A stretch of DNA of 64,000 bases from an uncultured Christensenella sp. (GCA_910579705.1 CAJTUI010000003.1:1-64000), one strand, 5' to 3'. Shown: positions 13,759 to 22,974, numbered from the stretch's first letter. Notes: generated from the letters alone by a model not told the origin. Numbers and translations: made by a program.

Positions 13759-15316
13759 CTTTGACCCTCCAAAGTTTAATTCTCAAAGCTATTATTATGA
13801 CAGTACAGCCCGCCGCAAGCGCGAACCCCGTAGCGCACAGCCCGATAAGCAGGTTATACCCGCCGAACTCCTCCGCCGCCGTGACCGCCGTGACCGTACC
13901 GTCCTTATGATATGAATACTCCTTCAAAAGCTCCGCATTGACCTCGAACGCCCACTCGCTCTCTTCTCCGAATTTATACTCGACGCAGGTTATCCTGCTC
14001 GTATAATCGTCCAGCTCCACCGCAATATGGTCGGGCGCGGTCTTGTCGCTTAAATAATAGCCGTAATAATATACACCGTCAAACCCGCTTTCGTCAACTC
14101 TCTGAACGACGTAAGTCAATTCTCCGTCGATAAATCTTTCTTCCACGTTGTAAGCGAGCGGGTCGTACTTCCTGTCCGTGTCCTTTTTCAGGTTATAGCC
14201 GCCCTCGACGAAAGTCAGAAACTGCGCTCTGTCGGCATACTCCACGCTCTGATACTCCATACCTATCGGCAGGGCGCAGAGAAGAAGTACGATTACGGAC
14301 ATAAGCGCGCAGGTCAGCGCGAAAGTGAAGTTCGCCGCGTTTGTAAACCGGAGTTTTTCCCCGAGCGACTTCGCCTCGCTTATTATCACCTCGTTGGCGC
14401 GGGTAAGCCCAACCTCGTCCGCGAGTATGTTTATGCGCGTCTTGTGCACAATCGCTATATTGATTGCCGCGGCAACGACAACGCACAGTATTATGTCCAG
14501 CGCCTGCAAAAAGCCCGTAAGCGGTAAATCCCAGCAGATATGCAGAACTATGCTCACGGCAAGCACGGCAAGCCCCACGGACCTGAACGGCCGTTTAGCA
14601 ATACTGTATGCCCAGCCGACCGCGCCCGTCCAGAGTATGTGCGTACAGAACGACGACATTCCCCTGTCTACGAAAAGCGCTACGATAGCCTGAATGTCGC
14701 TGCGGTAGTTGAACGCGTATTTCTCCGAGTAGTAGAAAATATAGCCCATATCCTCCACAACAGAGAACCCCGCGCCGACGGTTGCGGCAATCAGAAAACA
14801 GGCGTAAGGATTTTTGTTTCTTGCAAAGACCACCGCAAGCATAGCGGGAACCAGCTTGCACAGCTCTTCCACAAGCCCCGCGCGCACCGCGACAAGCCAC
14901 TTATTTTCGGCGGGGAAAAATTCATAGAAAATCTGGCTTAGAACCCCTGCCGCCGTTCCGCCCGCCACAAGCACGCCGATCAGCATAAACAGACTTAAAT
15001 CGCGTTTGGGATACAGCTCGTACAGCAAAATCACGAACGGAATCGTGAACGTTACGCCGCCGAGAAACACAACCGAAGGAATGTACAGCGAATTGTTTGT
15101 CAGCCTGAGAACGAGCACGTTTATTGTAAACAGTATGAAAAGTCCGAAAAACGCGCGCACGTACAGCCAGGGCTGCGTGCCCGTAATGCCGCCGTTGTCG
15201 TCGTTAAGACCGCGCGAAAAAATCTCCCTGTACTCCGCCCTGGAATGGGCGCGGAAGGTTTCTTTGAAATAATATGTGAATTTCGCGCGCAGCATCGTGT
15301 TTCCGGATTTATTCAT
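13751..15316 (-). CDS. PrsW-family intramembrane protease
   Basis: 521 residues. After an N-terminal cytoplasmic region, about eight membrane helices carry the PrsW motifs: GLVEELCKL (EE..K), GAGFSVVEDMGYIF, HILWTGAVGWAYS and LHICWDLPLTG, giving the catalytic Glu/His set of this site-1 protease family that cleaves anti-sigma factors. A C-terminal insert of about 130 residues after the protease core lies between two helices (starts TDRKYDPLAYNVEER) and is probably extracytoplasmic. It overlaps mtaB by 8 nt; a second start 7 codons later is possible. No anti-sigma gene is in the window. Confidence 0.88.
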   Translation of the reverse strand: MNKSGNTMLRAKFTYYFKETFRAHSRAEYREIFSRGLNDDNGGITGTQPWLYVRAFFGLFILFTINVLVLRLTNNSLYIPSVVFLGGVTFTIPFVILLYELYPKRDLSLFMLIGVLVAGGTAAGVLSQIFYEFFPAENKWLVAVRAGLVEELCKLVPAMLAVVFARNKNPYACFLIAATVGAGFSVVEDMGYIFYYSEKYAFNYRSDIQAIVALFVDRGMSSFCTHILWTGAVGWAYSIAKRPFRSVGLAVLAVSIVLHICWDLPLTGFLQALDIILCVVVAAAINIAIVHKTRINILADEVGLTRANEVIISEAKSLGEKLRFTNAANFTFALTCALMSVIVLLLCALPIGMEYQSVEYADRAQFLTFVEGGYNLKKDTDRKYDPLAYNVEERFIDGELTYVVQRVDESGFDGVYYYGYYLSDKTAPDHIAVELDDYTSRITCVEYKFGEESEWAFEVNAELLKEYSYHKDGTVTAVTAAEEFGGYNLLIGLCATGFALAAGCTVIIIALRIKLWRVKDD

Positions 15317-16517
15317 CTATTTCCGCCATTACTCCGTCTTTGTAAAGTTGTTTTATTTCAACCGCGTATTTCTCGCCCGCTTTGAGTTCGCCACGAGCAT
15401 ATACGCGGATATAGTTGCCCGTATAACCGCAGGTGTAGCCCTGCGCATACTCTTCCGCTATGAACGACAAAACCCTGCCGATAAACCGCGACCTGTATCT
15501 CTCCGAGGCCGCGTCCGCCGCCGTTAAAAGACGGTGCAGCCTTTCGGACTTAACGTCCGCGGGAATATCTTTCATTTTAAACGCCGCCGTTCCCTCGCGC
15601 GGGGAGAACGCGAACGCGTGAACCCTCGCAAACCCCGCCTCGCCGATTATCGAAAGACTGTCCGTAAAGTCCCGCTCCGTTTCGGTCGGAAACCCCGCGA
15701 TAACGTCGGTCGTTATCGCCGCGTCGGGAAAATACGAATATATCAGACGGCACTTTTCGAGATACTCCTCACGCGTGTAGTGCCTGTTCATTGCCTTCAA
15801 AACCGAGTTACTGCCGCTTTGCAGTGAAAGATGGAACTGCGGCGCGAAGTCTTTAAGCCCTTTAAGCGCGTTTAAAAGCGCCCCGTCTATTACCGTACAT
15901 TCCAGCGAGCCCAGTCTTATCCTCGCGTCCGCGCCGCGCAGGGCGATGATAAGCTTGTCCAGCCCGCCCGTATACGACGATATGTTTATTCCGTTTAAAA
16001 CTATTTCCGAACTGCCTATCGACTTTATCTCTTCTACCACGTCGTTTACGGGACGGGAAACCTCGCGCCCGCGGAGATATGGTATAATACAGTATGAGCA
16101 AAAATTATTGCAACCGTCCTGTATCTTGACAAAGGCGCGCGTGCGCGTCTGTTTGGGATATAACATACCGCCGCAATCCGCGCCGTACGTCTTTGAAAAT
16201 GCGGATAAAACCCGCTCCTTATCCCTCGCGCCCGCAACAAAGACCGCGCCGCGCTCCTCGAACGCGCGCCCGTCCTTTTCAGAGGCGCAACCGCAGACGA
16301 AAATCTTCGCCTCGGGATTGAACTTTTTCGCCCTTGCTATAAGCTGGCGGCTCTTCTTCTCCGCCTCGCGCGTGACGGCGCAGGTATTGAGAACGTACGC
16401 GTCCGCATAGCCGAGTTTGTCGTCCGTCTCCCAGCCCGCGTGTTCGAGCGCGGACATAATCGACTGAGACTCCACCTCGTTGACCTTACAGCCGAGCGTA
16501 AAAACAACTGCCTTCAT
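15309..16517 (-). CDS. mtaB: tRNA (N6-L-threonylcarbamoyladenosine(37)-C2)-methylthiotransferase
   Basis: 402 residues. The N-terminal UPF0004 domain has TLGCKVNEVESQ with LNTCAVT and CGCAS (three Cys for the auxiliary cluster). The radical-SAM core has CNNFCSYCIIPYLRGRE (CxxxCxxC), and a TRAM-like end follows. LGCKVN rather than LGCxKN supports MtaB over MiaB or RimO. It converts t6A37 to ms2t6A37 in tRNA. The start overlaps the rsmE stop (ATGA) with GGGAGAA upstream. Confidence 0.93.
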   Translation of the reverse strand: MKAVVFTLGCKVNEVESQSIMSALEHAGWETDDKLGYADAYVLNTCAVTREAEKKSRQLIARAKKFNPEAKIFVCGCASEKDGRAFEERGAVFVAGARDKERVLSAFSKTYGADCGGMLYPKQTRTRAFVKIQDGCNNFCSYCIIPYLRGREVSRPVNDVVEEIKSIGSSEIVLNGINISSYTGGLDKLIIALRGADARIRLGSLECTVIDGALLNALKGLKDFAPQFHLSLQSGSNSVLKAMNRHYTREEYLEKCRLIYSYFPDAAITTDVIAGFPTETERDFTDSLSIIGEAGFARVHAFAFSPREGTAAFKMKDIPADVKSERLHRLLTAADAASERYRSRFIGRVLSFIAEEYAQGYTCGYTGNYIRVYARGELKAGEKYAVEIKQLYKDGVMAEIDE

Positions 16518-17239
16518 TTGAGTTCTCCCAGCGAGAACGCCACCACCGAGGTCAACGCAATCGCCGCCGTTTCGGCGCGAAGAATACGCTTGCCGAGGCT
16601 GACCGCAGAAAACCCGAGCGATTGCGACAGCGCGAACTCTTCCTCCGAAAACCCGCCCTCGCTGCCCACGACCAGCGCGGCGGTACCGTCTATTCCGCCC
16701 AAATCCATTTGCGAGTGTTCGGAAAACTCGCAGGCGAAAAGTTTATATTTATACCCGTCCGCGGAATTAAGCGCGGAGGCCAGATCGCCGTAATACTCAA
16801 CTTCGGGCGCGCAGGAACGCATACACTGTTTGGCCGCCTCGCGCGCGACCTTGTTAAGCCGTTCGAGTTTGTTGTCGTTGATATATGCGGCGCAGTACGA
16901 GGACGAAAAAATGCCTATCCTGCTAACGCCGAGCTCCGTCGCTTTCTGGACGACGAGCTCGGTCTTGTCGCCCTTGAGCGCGCCGCACAACAGATAAATG
17001 CGCGTCTTCGGCTCGCGCAGGCCAATCTCTTCGGATATGATATGCGCGGTCAGACTGCGCTTGTCCAACTTTGCAACCACCGCGGCGTATTCCTTTCCGC
17101 TGCCGTCGAGCAGGCATATTTCCGTGCCGACCTCCACGCGCTGTACAGTCCTTGCGTGTACGAACTCCTCGCCCTGCAATACCGCGGTCTTATCGGCGGG
17201 GTCTATTCCGTCGACGAAAAATCTTTTGCGCCCGCTCAT
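16514..17239 (-). CDS. rsmE: 16S rRNA (uracil(1498)-N3)-methyltransferase
   Basis: 241 residues. N-terminal PUA-like region (KRFFVDG...LQGEEFVHARTVQRVEVG) and SPOUT domain with LCGALKGDKTELVVQKATELGV, SEGGFSEEEFAL and LGKRILRAETAAIAL, all family signatures. It methylates U1498 of 16S rRNA after 30S assembly. The start at 17239 is fixed by the ATGA overlap with the prmA stop. Confidence 0.94.
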   Translation of the reverse strand: MSGRKRFFVDGIDPADKTAVLQGEEFVHARTVQRVEVGTEICLLDGSGKEYAAVVAKLDKRSLTAHIISEEIGLREPKTRIYLLCGALKGDKTELVVQKATELGVSRIGIFSSSYCAAYINDNKLERLNKVAREAAKQCMRSCAPEVEYYGDLASALNSADGYKYKLFACEFSEHSQMDLGGIDGTAALVVGSEGGFSEEEFALSQSLGFSAVSLGKRILRAETAAIALTSVVAFSLGELK

Positions 17240-18174
17240 AGCCTGAACGCAAGCGCATACCACTCGCCCTCTTTCAGCTGTCTGTCAAGCGTAAGGCCCT
17301 GAGCGCCGAACGCGTTCAACACCGCCTGAAGTCGGCTCTCTATTATTCCGCTTAAAATAAGCGTTCCTCCCTGTTTCAGGTTTTTGGGGATTGACGGCGC
17401 AAGTCTTACAAGTATTTCCGCCGTTATGTTGGCAAGCATTATCTCGCCTTTTATAGACGCGTCGTCCAGAAGGTCGGAATGTGAAACAATCGTCTTGTCC
17501 GCAACGCCGTTGTTTGCGCTGTTGTGCTTTGCGCTCCTGACGGCGACGTCGTCTATGTCCGTAAGATACGCGAGCTTTGCGCCAAGCTTGACTGCCGCAA
17601 TGCCGAGTATTCCGCTGCCGCAACCCACGTCTATACAGGTATCGCCATCTTTAAGATAGTCCTGCAACAGTTTAAGGCACATAGCCGTGGTTTCGTGCTC
17701 GCCCGTGCCGAACGCCATATTGCTGTCCAGCTTTACGATAACTTCTCCGTCCGCGGGGGCGTAGTCTATCCATTCGGGAACGATAACGACCCGCCCGCCT
17801 ATGTGCAGGGGGCGGAAATGCTTGCGCCAGATTTCCAGCCAGTCGTCGCCCTCGACCTCGCGCCGCGAAGTTTCGAGAGTGCCGAAATTGATATATCCCG
17901 CGCCGTTTTCTTTAAGCTCGTCCAGCTCCGCGCGGATAAGCGGCATAAGCCTGTCCGTTTCTTCAAGCGAAATAAAGGCCTTGACAAGCACGTCGCCGCC
18001 CTCCGTTAAACTTTCGTCGATGTAGTCCCAGTACATTGCCTTGTCGCGTTGAAGCGCGATTACGTCCTTGACGTCCGAAATTGCGACGCCGTAGTTGGTG
18101 TAGTGCCAGAGCGCGTCGGCTATAAGCTCGCTGCCCTCGCTGGTGGTGTGAATGGTAAGTTGTGTGAATTTCAT
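17236..18174 (-). CDS. prmA: ribosomal protein L11 methyltransferase
   Basis: 312 residues. The substrate-recognition N-terminal domain is followed by the Rossmann SAM domain: PAFGTG-type loop MAFGTGEHETT, motif I DVGCGSGILGIAAVKLGA, and ANITAEILVRLAP (NIxA) near the catalytic pocket. It trimethylates L11. It starts 4 nt after the mgtC stop, without an evident Shine-Dalgarno. Confidence 0.94.
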   Translation of the reverse strand: MKFTQLTIHTTSEGSELIADALWHYTNYGVAISDVKDVIALQRDKAMYWDYIDESLTEGGDVLVKAFISLEETDRLMPLIRAELDELKENGAGYINFGTLETSRREVEGDDWLEIWRKHFRPLHIGGRVVIVPEWIDYAPADGEVIVKLDSNMAFGTGEHETTAMCLKLLQDYLKDGDTCIDVGCGSGILGIAAVKLGAKLAYLTDIDDVAVRSAKHNSANNGVADKTIVSHSDLLDDASIKGEIMLANITAEILVRLAPSIPKNLKQGGTLILSGIIESRLQAVLNAFGAQGLTLDRQLKEGEWYALAFRL

Positions 18175-18178
18175 AATT

Positions 18179-18835
18179 TTATCTGTTGCTTTCCGCCTGC
18201 TGTATCGATATTATGTTCGGGTGCTCTTCCAGCGCCTTTTTGAAAAACTCGTCCGAGTAATATTTGTCGGTCAGAATAACGGCGTTGAAAATTACGTCGC
18301 CGCCCTTTCTCACGGCTTTTATTTCGCTGAACTTCTCGGCGCCGAAAAGCTGTTTTATCCTGTCCTGACTGTCCTCGGCAGGGCAAGAAAACACAAGCCG
18401 CACTTCGTGGAACTGTTTCTCGTTGAAAAGACGGCAGGGAATGTGCATAATGAGCTGAACCAGAAGCACTATCCCCGTCGCAGCGGTGGCGATTATGTAC
18501 AGTCCCGCGCCCGCGGCCATACCTATCGCCGCGGTGAGCCAGATACCCGCCGCGGAAGTGAGTCCGTGCACGGCCTGCTGTCTGTGCATTATCATTCCCG
18601 CGCCGATAAAGCTTATGCCCGAAACCACCTGCGAGGCAATTCTCGACGCGTCGAACTGCGCCGAATCGGAAAAGCCGTACTTGGAAACGAGCATAAAAAG
18701 ACACGCGCCCGCCGCAACGACGACGTGAGTTCTTATACCCGCCACTTTAAGCCGCAGACGGCGCTCCACGCCCATAACAAAGCCGAGTCCGACGGCTAAA
18801 AGTATTCTCAAAAGGTATTCGACGGTAACGGGCAT
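18179..18835 (-). CDS. MgtC/SapB-family membrane protein
   Basis: 218 residues. Four or five N-terminal helices have the family signature LAVGLGFVMGVERRLRLKVAGIRTHVVVAAGACLF split across helices 1-2, and ASQVVSGISFIGAGMIM. A cytoplasmic ACT-like C-terminal domain (about 140-218) ends in IISIQQAESN. Homologues influence Mg2+ and phosphate homeostasis. GGAGG before ATG 18835 sets the start. It is the first gene of a six- or seven-gene chain of overlapping reading frames. Confidence 0.9.
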   Translation of the reverse strand: MPVTVEYLLRILLAVGLGFVMGVERRLRLKVAGIRTHVVVAAGACLFMLVSKYGFSDSAQFDASRIASQVVSGISFIGAGMIMHRQQAVHGLTSAAGIWLTAAIGMAAGAGLYIIATAATGIVLLVQLIMHIPCRLFNEKQFHEVRLVFSCPAEDSQDRIKQLFGAEKFSEIKAVRKGGDVIFNAVILTDKYYSDEFFKKALEEHPNIISIQQAESNR

Positions 18836-18914
18836 ATAGTCCTCCGAAAAAGTTACTTCTCTATAATGTATTACGATTTTATCACGATTAGGCTTTAAAC
18901 GCAACTAATTTATA

Positions 18915-18944
18915 CGCCCCCGCACGGCTGACCGTGCGGGGGCG
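18915..18944 (-). terminator. terminator of the hydA-trxB unit
   Basis: CGCCCCCGCACGG (18915-18927) and CCGTGCGGGGGCG (18932-18944), a 13-bp stem directly after the flavoprotein stop at 18952. The T tract is better on the plus strand than on the minus. Confidence 0.65.
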
Positions 18945-18951
18945 CTTATTT

Positions 18952-19800
18952 TTATTTTGAGGAAAGATACTCTACGACGGAGTGCGCGGCCACGTTGCCC
19001 TCGCCCGCGGCTTTGGCGTACTGATACGGCCTGCCCGTACAGTCGCCGGCGGCGAATACGCCCGCAATGTTAGTTGCGCAGTCGCGCCCGACGACTATAT
19101 GTCCGTCCTTTATTTCAAGGCCGTGCACAAGCGTTGCGGGAGAAAGCGCGCCCTTTAATATAAACATTCCGTCCACGTCTATCCCGCCGTTTTTGAACGC
19201 GACCCTTTCAAGCCGCATTCCGCCCGTCAGCTTTACGGGATTTTTCAGGATAACTTCCGCGTTCGGAAAATCTATCTCGTAACCCCTGTACATAGGCATA
19301 ACGTACAGTTTCTCCGCAATTTCGGCGAGAAAACCTATCTCGTGCTCGAACTTCTTGTCCGTGCACAGCACCGCTATTTTCTTACCCTTGTACAAAAACC
19401 CGTCGCAGGTCGCGCAATAGCTCACTCCGCGCCCGACAAAATCCTGCTCGCCGTCTATGGGCTTGGCAGTCTCCACGCCCAAACACAAAATTACCGTCTT
19501 CGCCTCGTACTGCTTATCCTTTGCAAGCAAGGTAAAGTGTCCGTCCGTTTCGTACACGCCCGTAACCAGCTCCTCTGTGAGCCGTATGTTCATACCCTCG
19601 CAGTGGTTGCGGAAAGTCCAGCCCAGCTCCCCGCCCGTAACGTCGGGGAGCCCGGGATAGTTTTTTATAAGCTCCGCCTGCGCCACCTTTTTGGAAACGG
19701 CGCTGCTGGAAAGCCATATGAAGTTCTTGCCCAACGCCTTTAAGTTGAGCGCGGCCGAAACCCCCGCGGGGCCGCCGCCTATAATAGCGCAATCATACAT
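18952..19800 (-). CDS. thioredoxin-reductase-like flavoprotein lacking the NADPH motif
   Basis: 282 residues (classical TrxB is about 310). The FAD motif GGGPAGVSAALN is present, as are the redox motif CATC (YCATCDGFLY) and the second FAD motif GVFAAGDCTGRPYQYAKAAGEG. In the NADPH domain, where TrxB has GxGxxA and HRRxxxR, this protein reads AVLCTDKKFEHEIGFLAEI and YVMPMYRGYE, so neither motif remains. This resembles the clostridial ferredoxin-dependent flavin thioredoxin reductases (FFTR). It probably shares a transcript with the hydrogenase just upstream. The start is uncertain: a GGGGGA lies 12 nt before the ATG. Confidence 0.85.
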   Translation of the reverse strand: MYDCAIIGGGPAGVSAALNLKALGKNFIWLSSSAVSKKVAQAELIKNYPGLPDVTGGELGWTFRNHCEGMNIRLTEELVTGVYETDGHFTLLAKDKQYEAKTVILCLGVETAKPIDGEQDFVGRGVSYCATCDGFLYKGKKIAVLCTDKKFEHEIGFLAEIAEKLYVMPMYRGYEIDFPNAEVILKNPVKLTGGMRLERVAFKNGGIDVDGMFILKGALSPATLVHGLEIKDGHIVVGRDCATNIAGVFAAGDCTGRPYQYAKAAGEGNVAAHSVVEYLSSK

Positions 19801-19874
19801 ATAACGGTTATTCCCCCGCCGTGAATTTTTAATCTTTTTGAATCAGGGCACTGCCGAAAGTTGTCATGACAAAA

Positions 19875-21389
19875 TCAGTCCATATCCGAAAGCTGCTCGG
19901 CCAAATCGCGCATTTCCTTGGAAGGGATTTTCACCGCGCTGTTTCTGACGGTCTGCTCCACGGCGATTTTCGCGCGCTCGGGCGGGATAATCGTTCCCAC
20001 GCCCGCAACGCAACCGCCGGGGCAGCCCATACCCTCAATCATATATCCGTTGAGCTTGCCCGCCTTTGCAAGCGTTAAAATCTTCTTGCAGTCGGACAGC
20101 CCTTCCGCGTGCTGGATTTTGACTTCCGTTTCGGGATAATACTCTTTAATACATTGTTCTATCGCGCTGGCAACGCCGCCCGCGCAGGCATAGCCGCGTC
20201 CCGCGCCCGTGGCTTTTATATTTACGGGCAATTCTTCCAGCTCTTCCAGCTTTAAGCCCTTCGCCTCAAACATACCCGCAAGCTCTTCGAACGTGATGAC
20301 GAAATCAACGTGGCTTCTCACCGTTCTTCTGGACGCTTCAAGCTTTTTTGCCGCGCACGGGCCGATAAACACCACGCGCGCATTGGGACGGTTGACCTTT
20401 ACCGAACGCGCTGTCGCGACCATAGGCGTAAGTTCCTGCGAAACTTCGGAAGCGAGGTCGGGGAACTGTTTCTTGACCAGAACGGCCCAGGCGGGGCAAC
20501 AGCTTGTAAACAGGAACGGCAGCTTGCCCGTAACCACTTCGTTTACGTAATGGTGCGCCTCCGCGATACAGCCCACGTCCGCGCCGACGGCGACCTCGTA
20601 CACGTCCTTGAACCCGAGCGCGAGCAGGGCGGACTTGATTTTACCGGGCGTGACCTTGGGCCCGAACTGGCCTATAATAGCGGGCGCGACGGCGGCGACC
20701 ACCTCGTCGCCCTTCTTTATCGCCTGTATGAGCTGGTAAATCTGGGATTTGTCCGCGATTGCGCCGAACGGACAGGCAGACATACACTGACCGCACGCAA
20801 CGCAGGTATCGTTGTCAATATTCGCCCTGCCGTATTCGTCCGTGGAAATGGCTTTAACCCCGCACGCCGAGGCGCAGGGGCGGATATGGTGGGCGATTGC
20901 GTCGTAAGGGCAGGCGGACTTGCATCTTCCGCACTTTATGCACTTTGACTGGTCTATGTAAGATTTTCCGCCCACAATCGAAATCGCGTTTTTAGGACAG
21001 TTCTTTATACAGGAATGCGCAACGCAGTTGCGGCACTGGTCCGAAACGACGTATTCGTTGTCGGGGCACTTGTCGCACGCGGAGGGAATGACCTGCATAA
21101 GAGGCGGCTCGTAATACTTTTCCGCGATATTGGACCTATCTACGCCCGCCGTGATATGCACCGGCTTGTTTGCGGGGCGCAGAGAAAGCCCCATCGCAAG
21201 CCTTACGCGCTCAGCGGCAATCTGCCGTTCGCGGTAAATGCTCTCTCGGTAACGGGGCACTTCGTCAGGGGTTATTTTAAACGGTATTTCTTCCAGTTCG
21301 TCCGCGGGGTCGTCCGTTTCGTACGCCACGCGCGCGACCTCCGCAAATACTTTTCTTCTTAAATCTGTAACTACGCTTTGACTTTTCAT
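19875..21389 (-). CDS. monomeric [FeFe] hydrogenase with 2[4Fe-4S]-type N-terminus
   Basis: 504 residues. The N-terminal Cys-rich part has CRNCVAHSCIKNCP, CIKCGRCKSACP and CVACGQCMSACP for electron-transfer clusters. The H-cluster motifs are TSCCPAW (L1), IGPCAAKKLE (L2) and EGMGCPGGCVAG (L3), so the catalytic domain is complete. TSCCPAW rather than TSCxPGW points to the group B type. It would oxidise ferredoxin and release H2, or the reverse. The ribosome site GGCGG is 8 nt before the ATG. The promoter TTGACT-N17-TACAAT (minus) is just upstream. Confidence 0.93.
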   Translation of the reverse strand: MKSQSVVTDLRRKVFAEVARVAYETDDPADELEEIPFKITPDEVPRYRESIYRERQIAAERVRLAMGLSLRPANKPVHITAGVDRSNIAEKYYEPPLMQVIPSACDKCPDNEYVVSDQCRNCVAHSCIKNCPKNAISIVGGKSYIDQSKCIKCGRCKSACPYDAIAHHIRPCASACGVKAISTDEYGRANIDNDTCVACGQCMSACPFGAIADKSQIYQLIQAIKKGDEVVAAVAPAIIGQFGPKVTPGKIKSALLALGFKDVYEVAVGADVGCIAEAHHYVNEVVTGKLPFLFTSCCPAWAVLVKKQFPDLASEVSQELTPMVATARSVKVNRPNARVVFIGPCAAKKLEASRRTVRSHVDFVITFEELAGMFEAKGLKLEELEELPVNIKATGAGRGYACAGGVASAIEQCIKEYYPETEVKIQHAEGLSDCKKILTLAKAGKLNGYMIEGMGCPGGCVAGVGTIIPPERAKIAVEQTVRNSAVKIPSKEMRDLAEQLSDMD

Positions 21390-21420
21390 TTAAATCCGCC
21401 TGTAAATTTATCGTACGTCT

Positions 21421-21451
21421 ATTGTACTTTTTTTACGGCGTCAAGTCAATA
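21421..21451 (-). promoter_or_regulatory. hydA promoter
   Basis: On the minus strand TTGACT, 17 nt, TACAAT, read from the sequence between the hydrogenase start and the convergently oriented end of the ABC permease. A second TTGACG overlaps 5 nt downstream of the first. Confidence 0.6.
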
Positions 21452-22210
21452 ATTTTTTGCTCTGTTCTTTACTATTACCATACAAACGCCGGCCGCAAGC
21501 ATAGCTGCTGCCGCCGTAACAATCAGCGCAATTGCAAGGCCGCCGTGCGGCATAAATTTAATGTAGTATCCCACGTCCGTGTTCCAGTAGAACGAAGAGC
21601 TGTCGTAGCGGTAATCCAGAGTAACCTGCGCCAGAACCAGCGCGCCCGCAAGCGTTAACCCCGACGAACACGCGGCGAAGATATTGCGGTTTCTCTCGCG
21701 GTCTATGTGCGAATACACAAGTCCCGCGCCGATAATCTGGGCGGTTACGCTGACGAGTACGGCCGTGCTGTACGCGCTTTCGAACGTGTGGGTAATATTG
21801 ACGGTAAATAAATGAAAAAGCTCTGCAAACACATTATGACCGTTCGGGAACGGCAATACAAACAGACCGATAATAAAAGCCGACAAAAAGTATGCGCCGA
21901 CGACCACAACAATAAAGAACGCGAAAAGCAGAAAAGTTGCGCCCAGTTCGTAAACCGCCCTTCTTCGCGGCGTAAGCGGCAGCATAGCCGAAATATTCGG
22001 TCTATTCTGCCGCGACATCAACACGGAAACCGAGCAGATAAACGCGCCGCTGCCTATCACGAACGAAGAAATCACGCCCGTATTGCACACCGCGGATACA
22101 GAAAACCCGAAAATGCACATATACACCACGGTCAATATAAATGTTCTGTCCTTTCTCCTGAACGGAACTACCTGCAACGATTTGAGGTAACTCCAAAACC
22201 CTACGTTCAT
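21446..22210 (-). CDS. ABC transporter permease (ABC-2-like), second copy
   Basis: 254 residues with six membrane helices. It shares landmarks with the next gene upstream: RPNISAMLPLTPRRRAVYEL against RPNLVSQMPIGTNKSLAFRF, and RNRNIFAACSSG against RAHRNIFLACFA. The two are therefore diverged duplicates that could form a heterodimeric membrane channel. AAGGTGTG precedes the ATG. Last gene of the ytr-like operon. Confidence 0.8.
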   Translation of the reverse strand: MNVGFWSYLKSLQVVPFRRKDRTFILTVVYMCIFGFSVSAVCNTGVISSFVIGSGAFICSVSVLMSRQNRPNISAMLPLTPRRRAVYELGATFLLFAFFIVVVVGAYFLSAFIIGLFVLPFPNGHNVFAELFHLFTVNITHTFESAYSTAVLVSVTAQIIGAGLVYSHIDRERNRNIFAACSSGLTLAGALVLAQVTLDYRYDSSSFYWNTDVGYYIKFMPHGGLAIALIVTAAAAMLAAGVCMVIVKNRAKNY

Positions 22211-22218
22211 ATCACACC

Positions 22219-22974
22219 TTAATATTTCGTCTTATAACGCTTGACGCCCATATACACAGTACAGCCGAGCATAGCCGCGGCAATGACCAACCATACGGTT
22301 ATGGCTACCTCGGGATATGCCATAGTCAGAAAGCAGTGTTCAGTAAACGGCGAACCCGAGGCAATGACTTCGCTGTGAGGCACTGAGTAAAACAACAGAA
22401 TAAAAAACAATGCTGCGGCGAAACAGGCAAGAAATATATTGCGGTGGGCACGTCTTTTGAAAAAGCCCGAAAGCATACCCGCGGAGTACATAATTACGAA
22501 ATAGCCAGCCGAAAACAGTCCGCCGTACATACCTATCCTGCTGTAATGGTCGAATTCGTCGTAAATTATCCAGAAATCGTATGGCGGAGTTTCACCCACC
22601 ATAAGCGCGAAAATCGCGGTTATCGCCCAACAGGCGAAGAAAAAAAGAAATATGGCGAGTACGAAACATACGAAAAGCGCCAACGCCGCCAAAAACCTGA
22701 ACGCCAGACTTTTATTGGTGCCGATAGGCATCTGCGAAACAAGGTTCGGCCTGCATAAATGATGACCGTTCATAACCACCGCCGCAAGGAACGCAAGCTC
22801 TGCAATAAAGGCCAGAAATCCCGTATAAAAGTTCAACGACAACGTGGTTGCGAATATAACCCCGTTAAAAAGAAGTATATAAAAGCAGACGTAAGGAAAA
22901 ATTTGAAGGCGGCGGTGTCTGGGCGAACGCAAAGCTGCATTGAAATAATTTATAAATTGCTTGACAGTGTTCAT
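22219..22974 (-). CDS. ABC transporter permease (ABC-2-like), first copy
   Basis: 251 residues, six membrane helices, paralogous to the following permease. It overlaps the ATPase gene by ATGA, so they are translationally coupled. Substrate unknown; in YtrA-controlled operons of Bacillota such transporters often respond to cell-wall-active peptides. Confidence 0.8.
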   Translation of the reverse strand: MNTVKQFINYFNAALRSPRHRRLQIFPYVCFYILLFNGVIFATTLSLNFYTGFLAFIAELAFLAAVVMNGHHLCRPNLVSQMPIGTNKSLAFRFLAALALFVCFVLAIFLFFFACWAITAIFALMVGETPPYDFWIIYDEFDHYSRIGMYGGLFSAGYFVIMYSAGMLSGFFKRRAHRNIFLACFAAALFFILLFYSVPHSEVIASGSPFTEHCFLTMAYPEVAITVWLVIAAAMLGCTVYMGVKRYKTKY

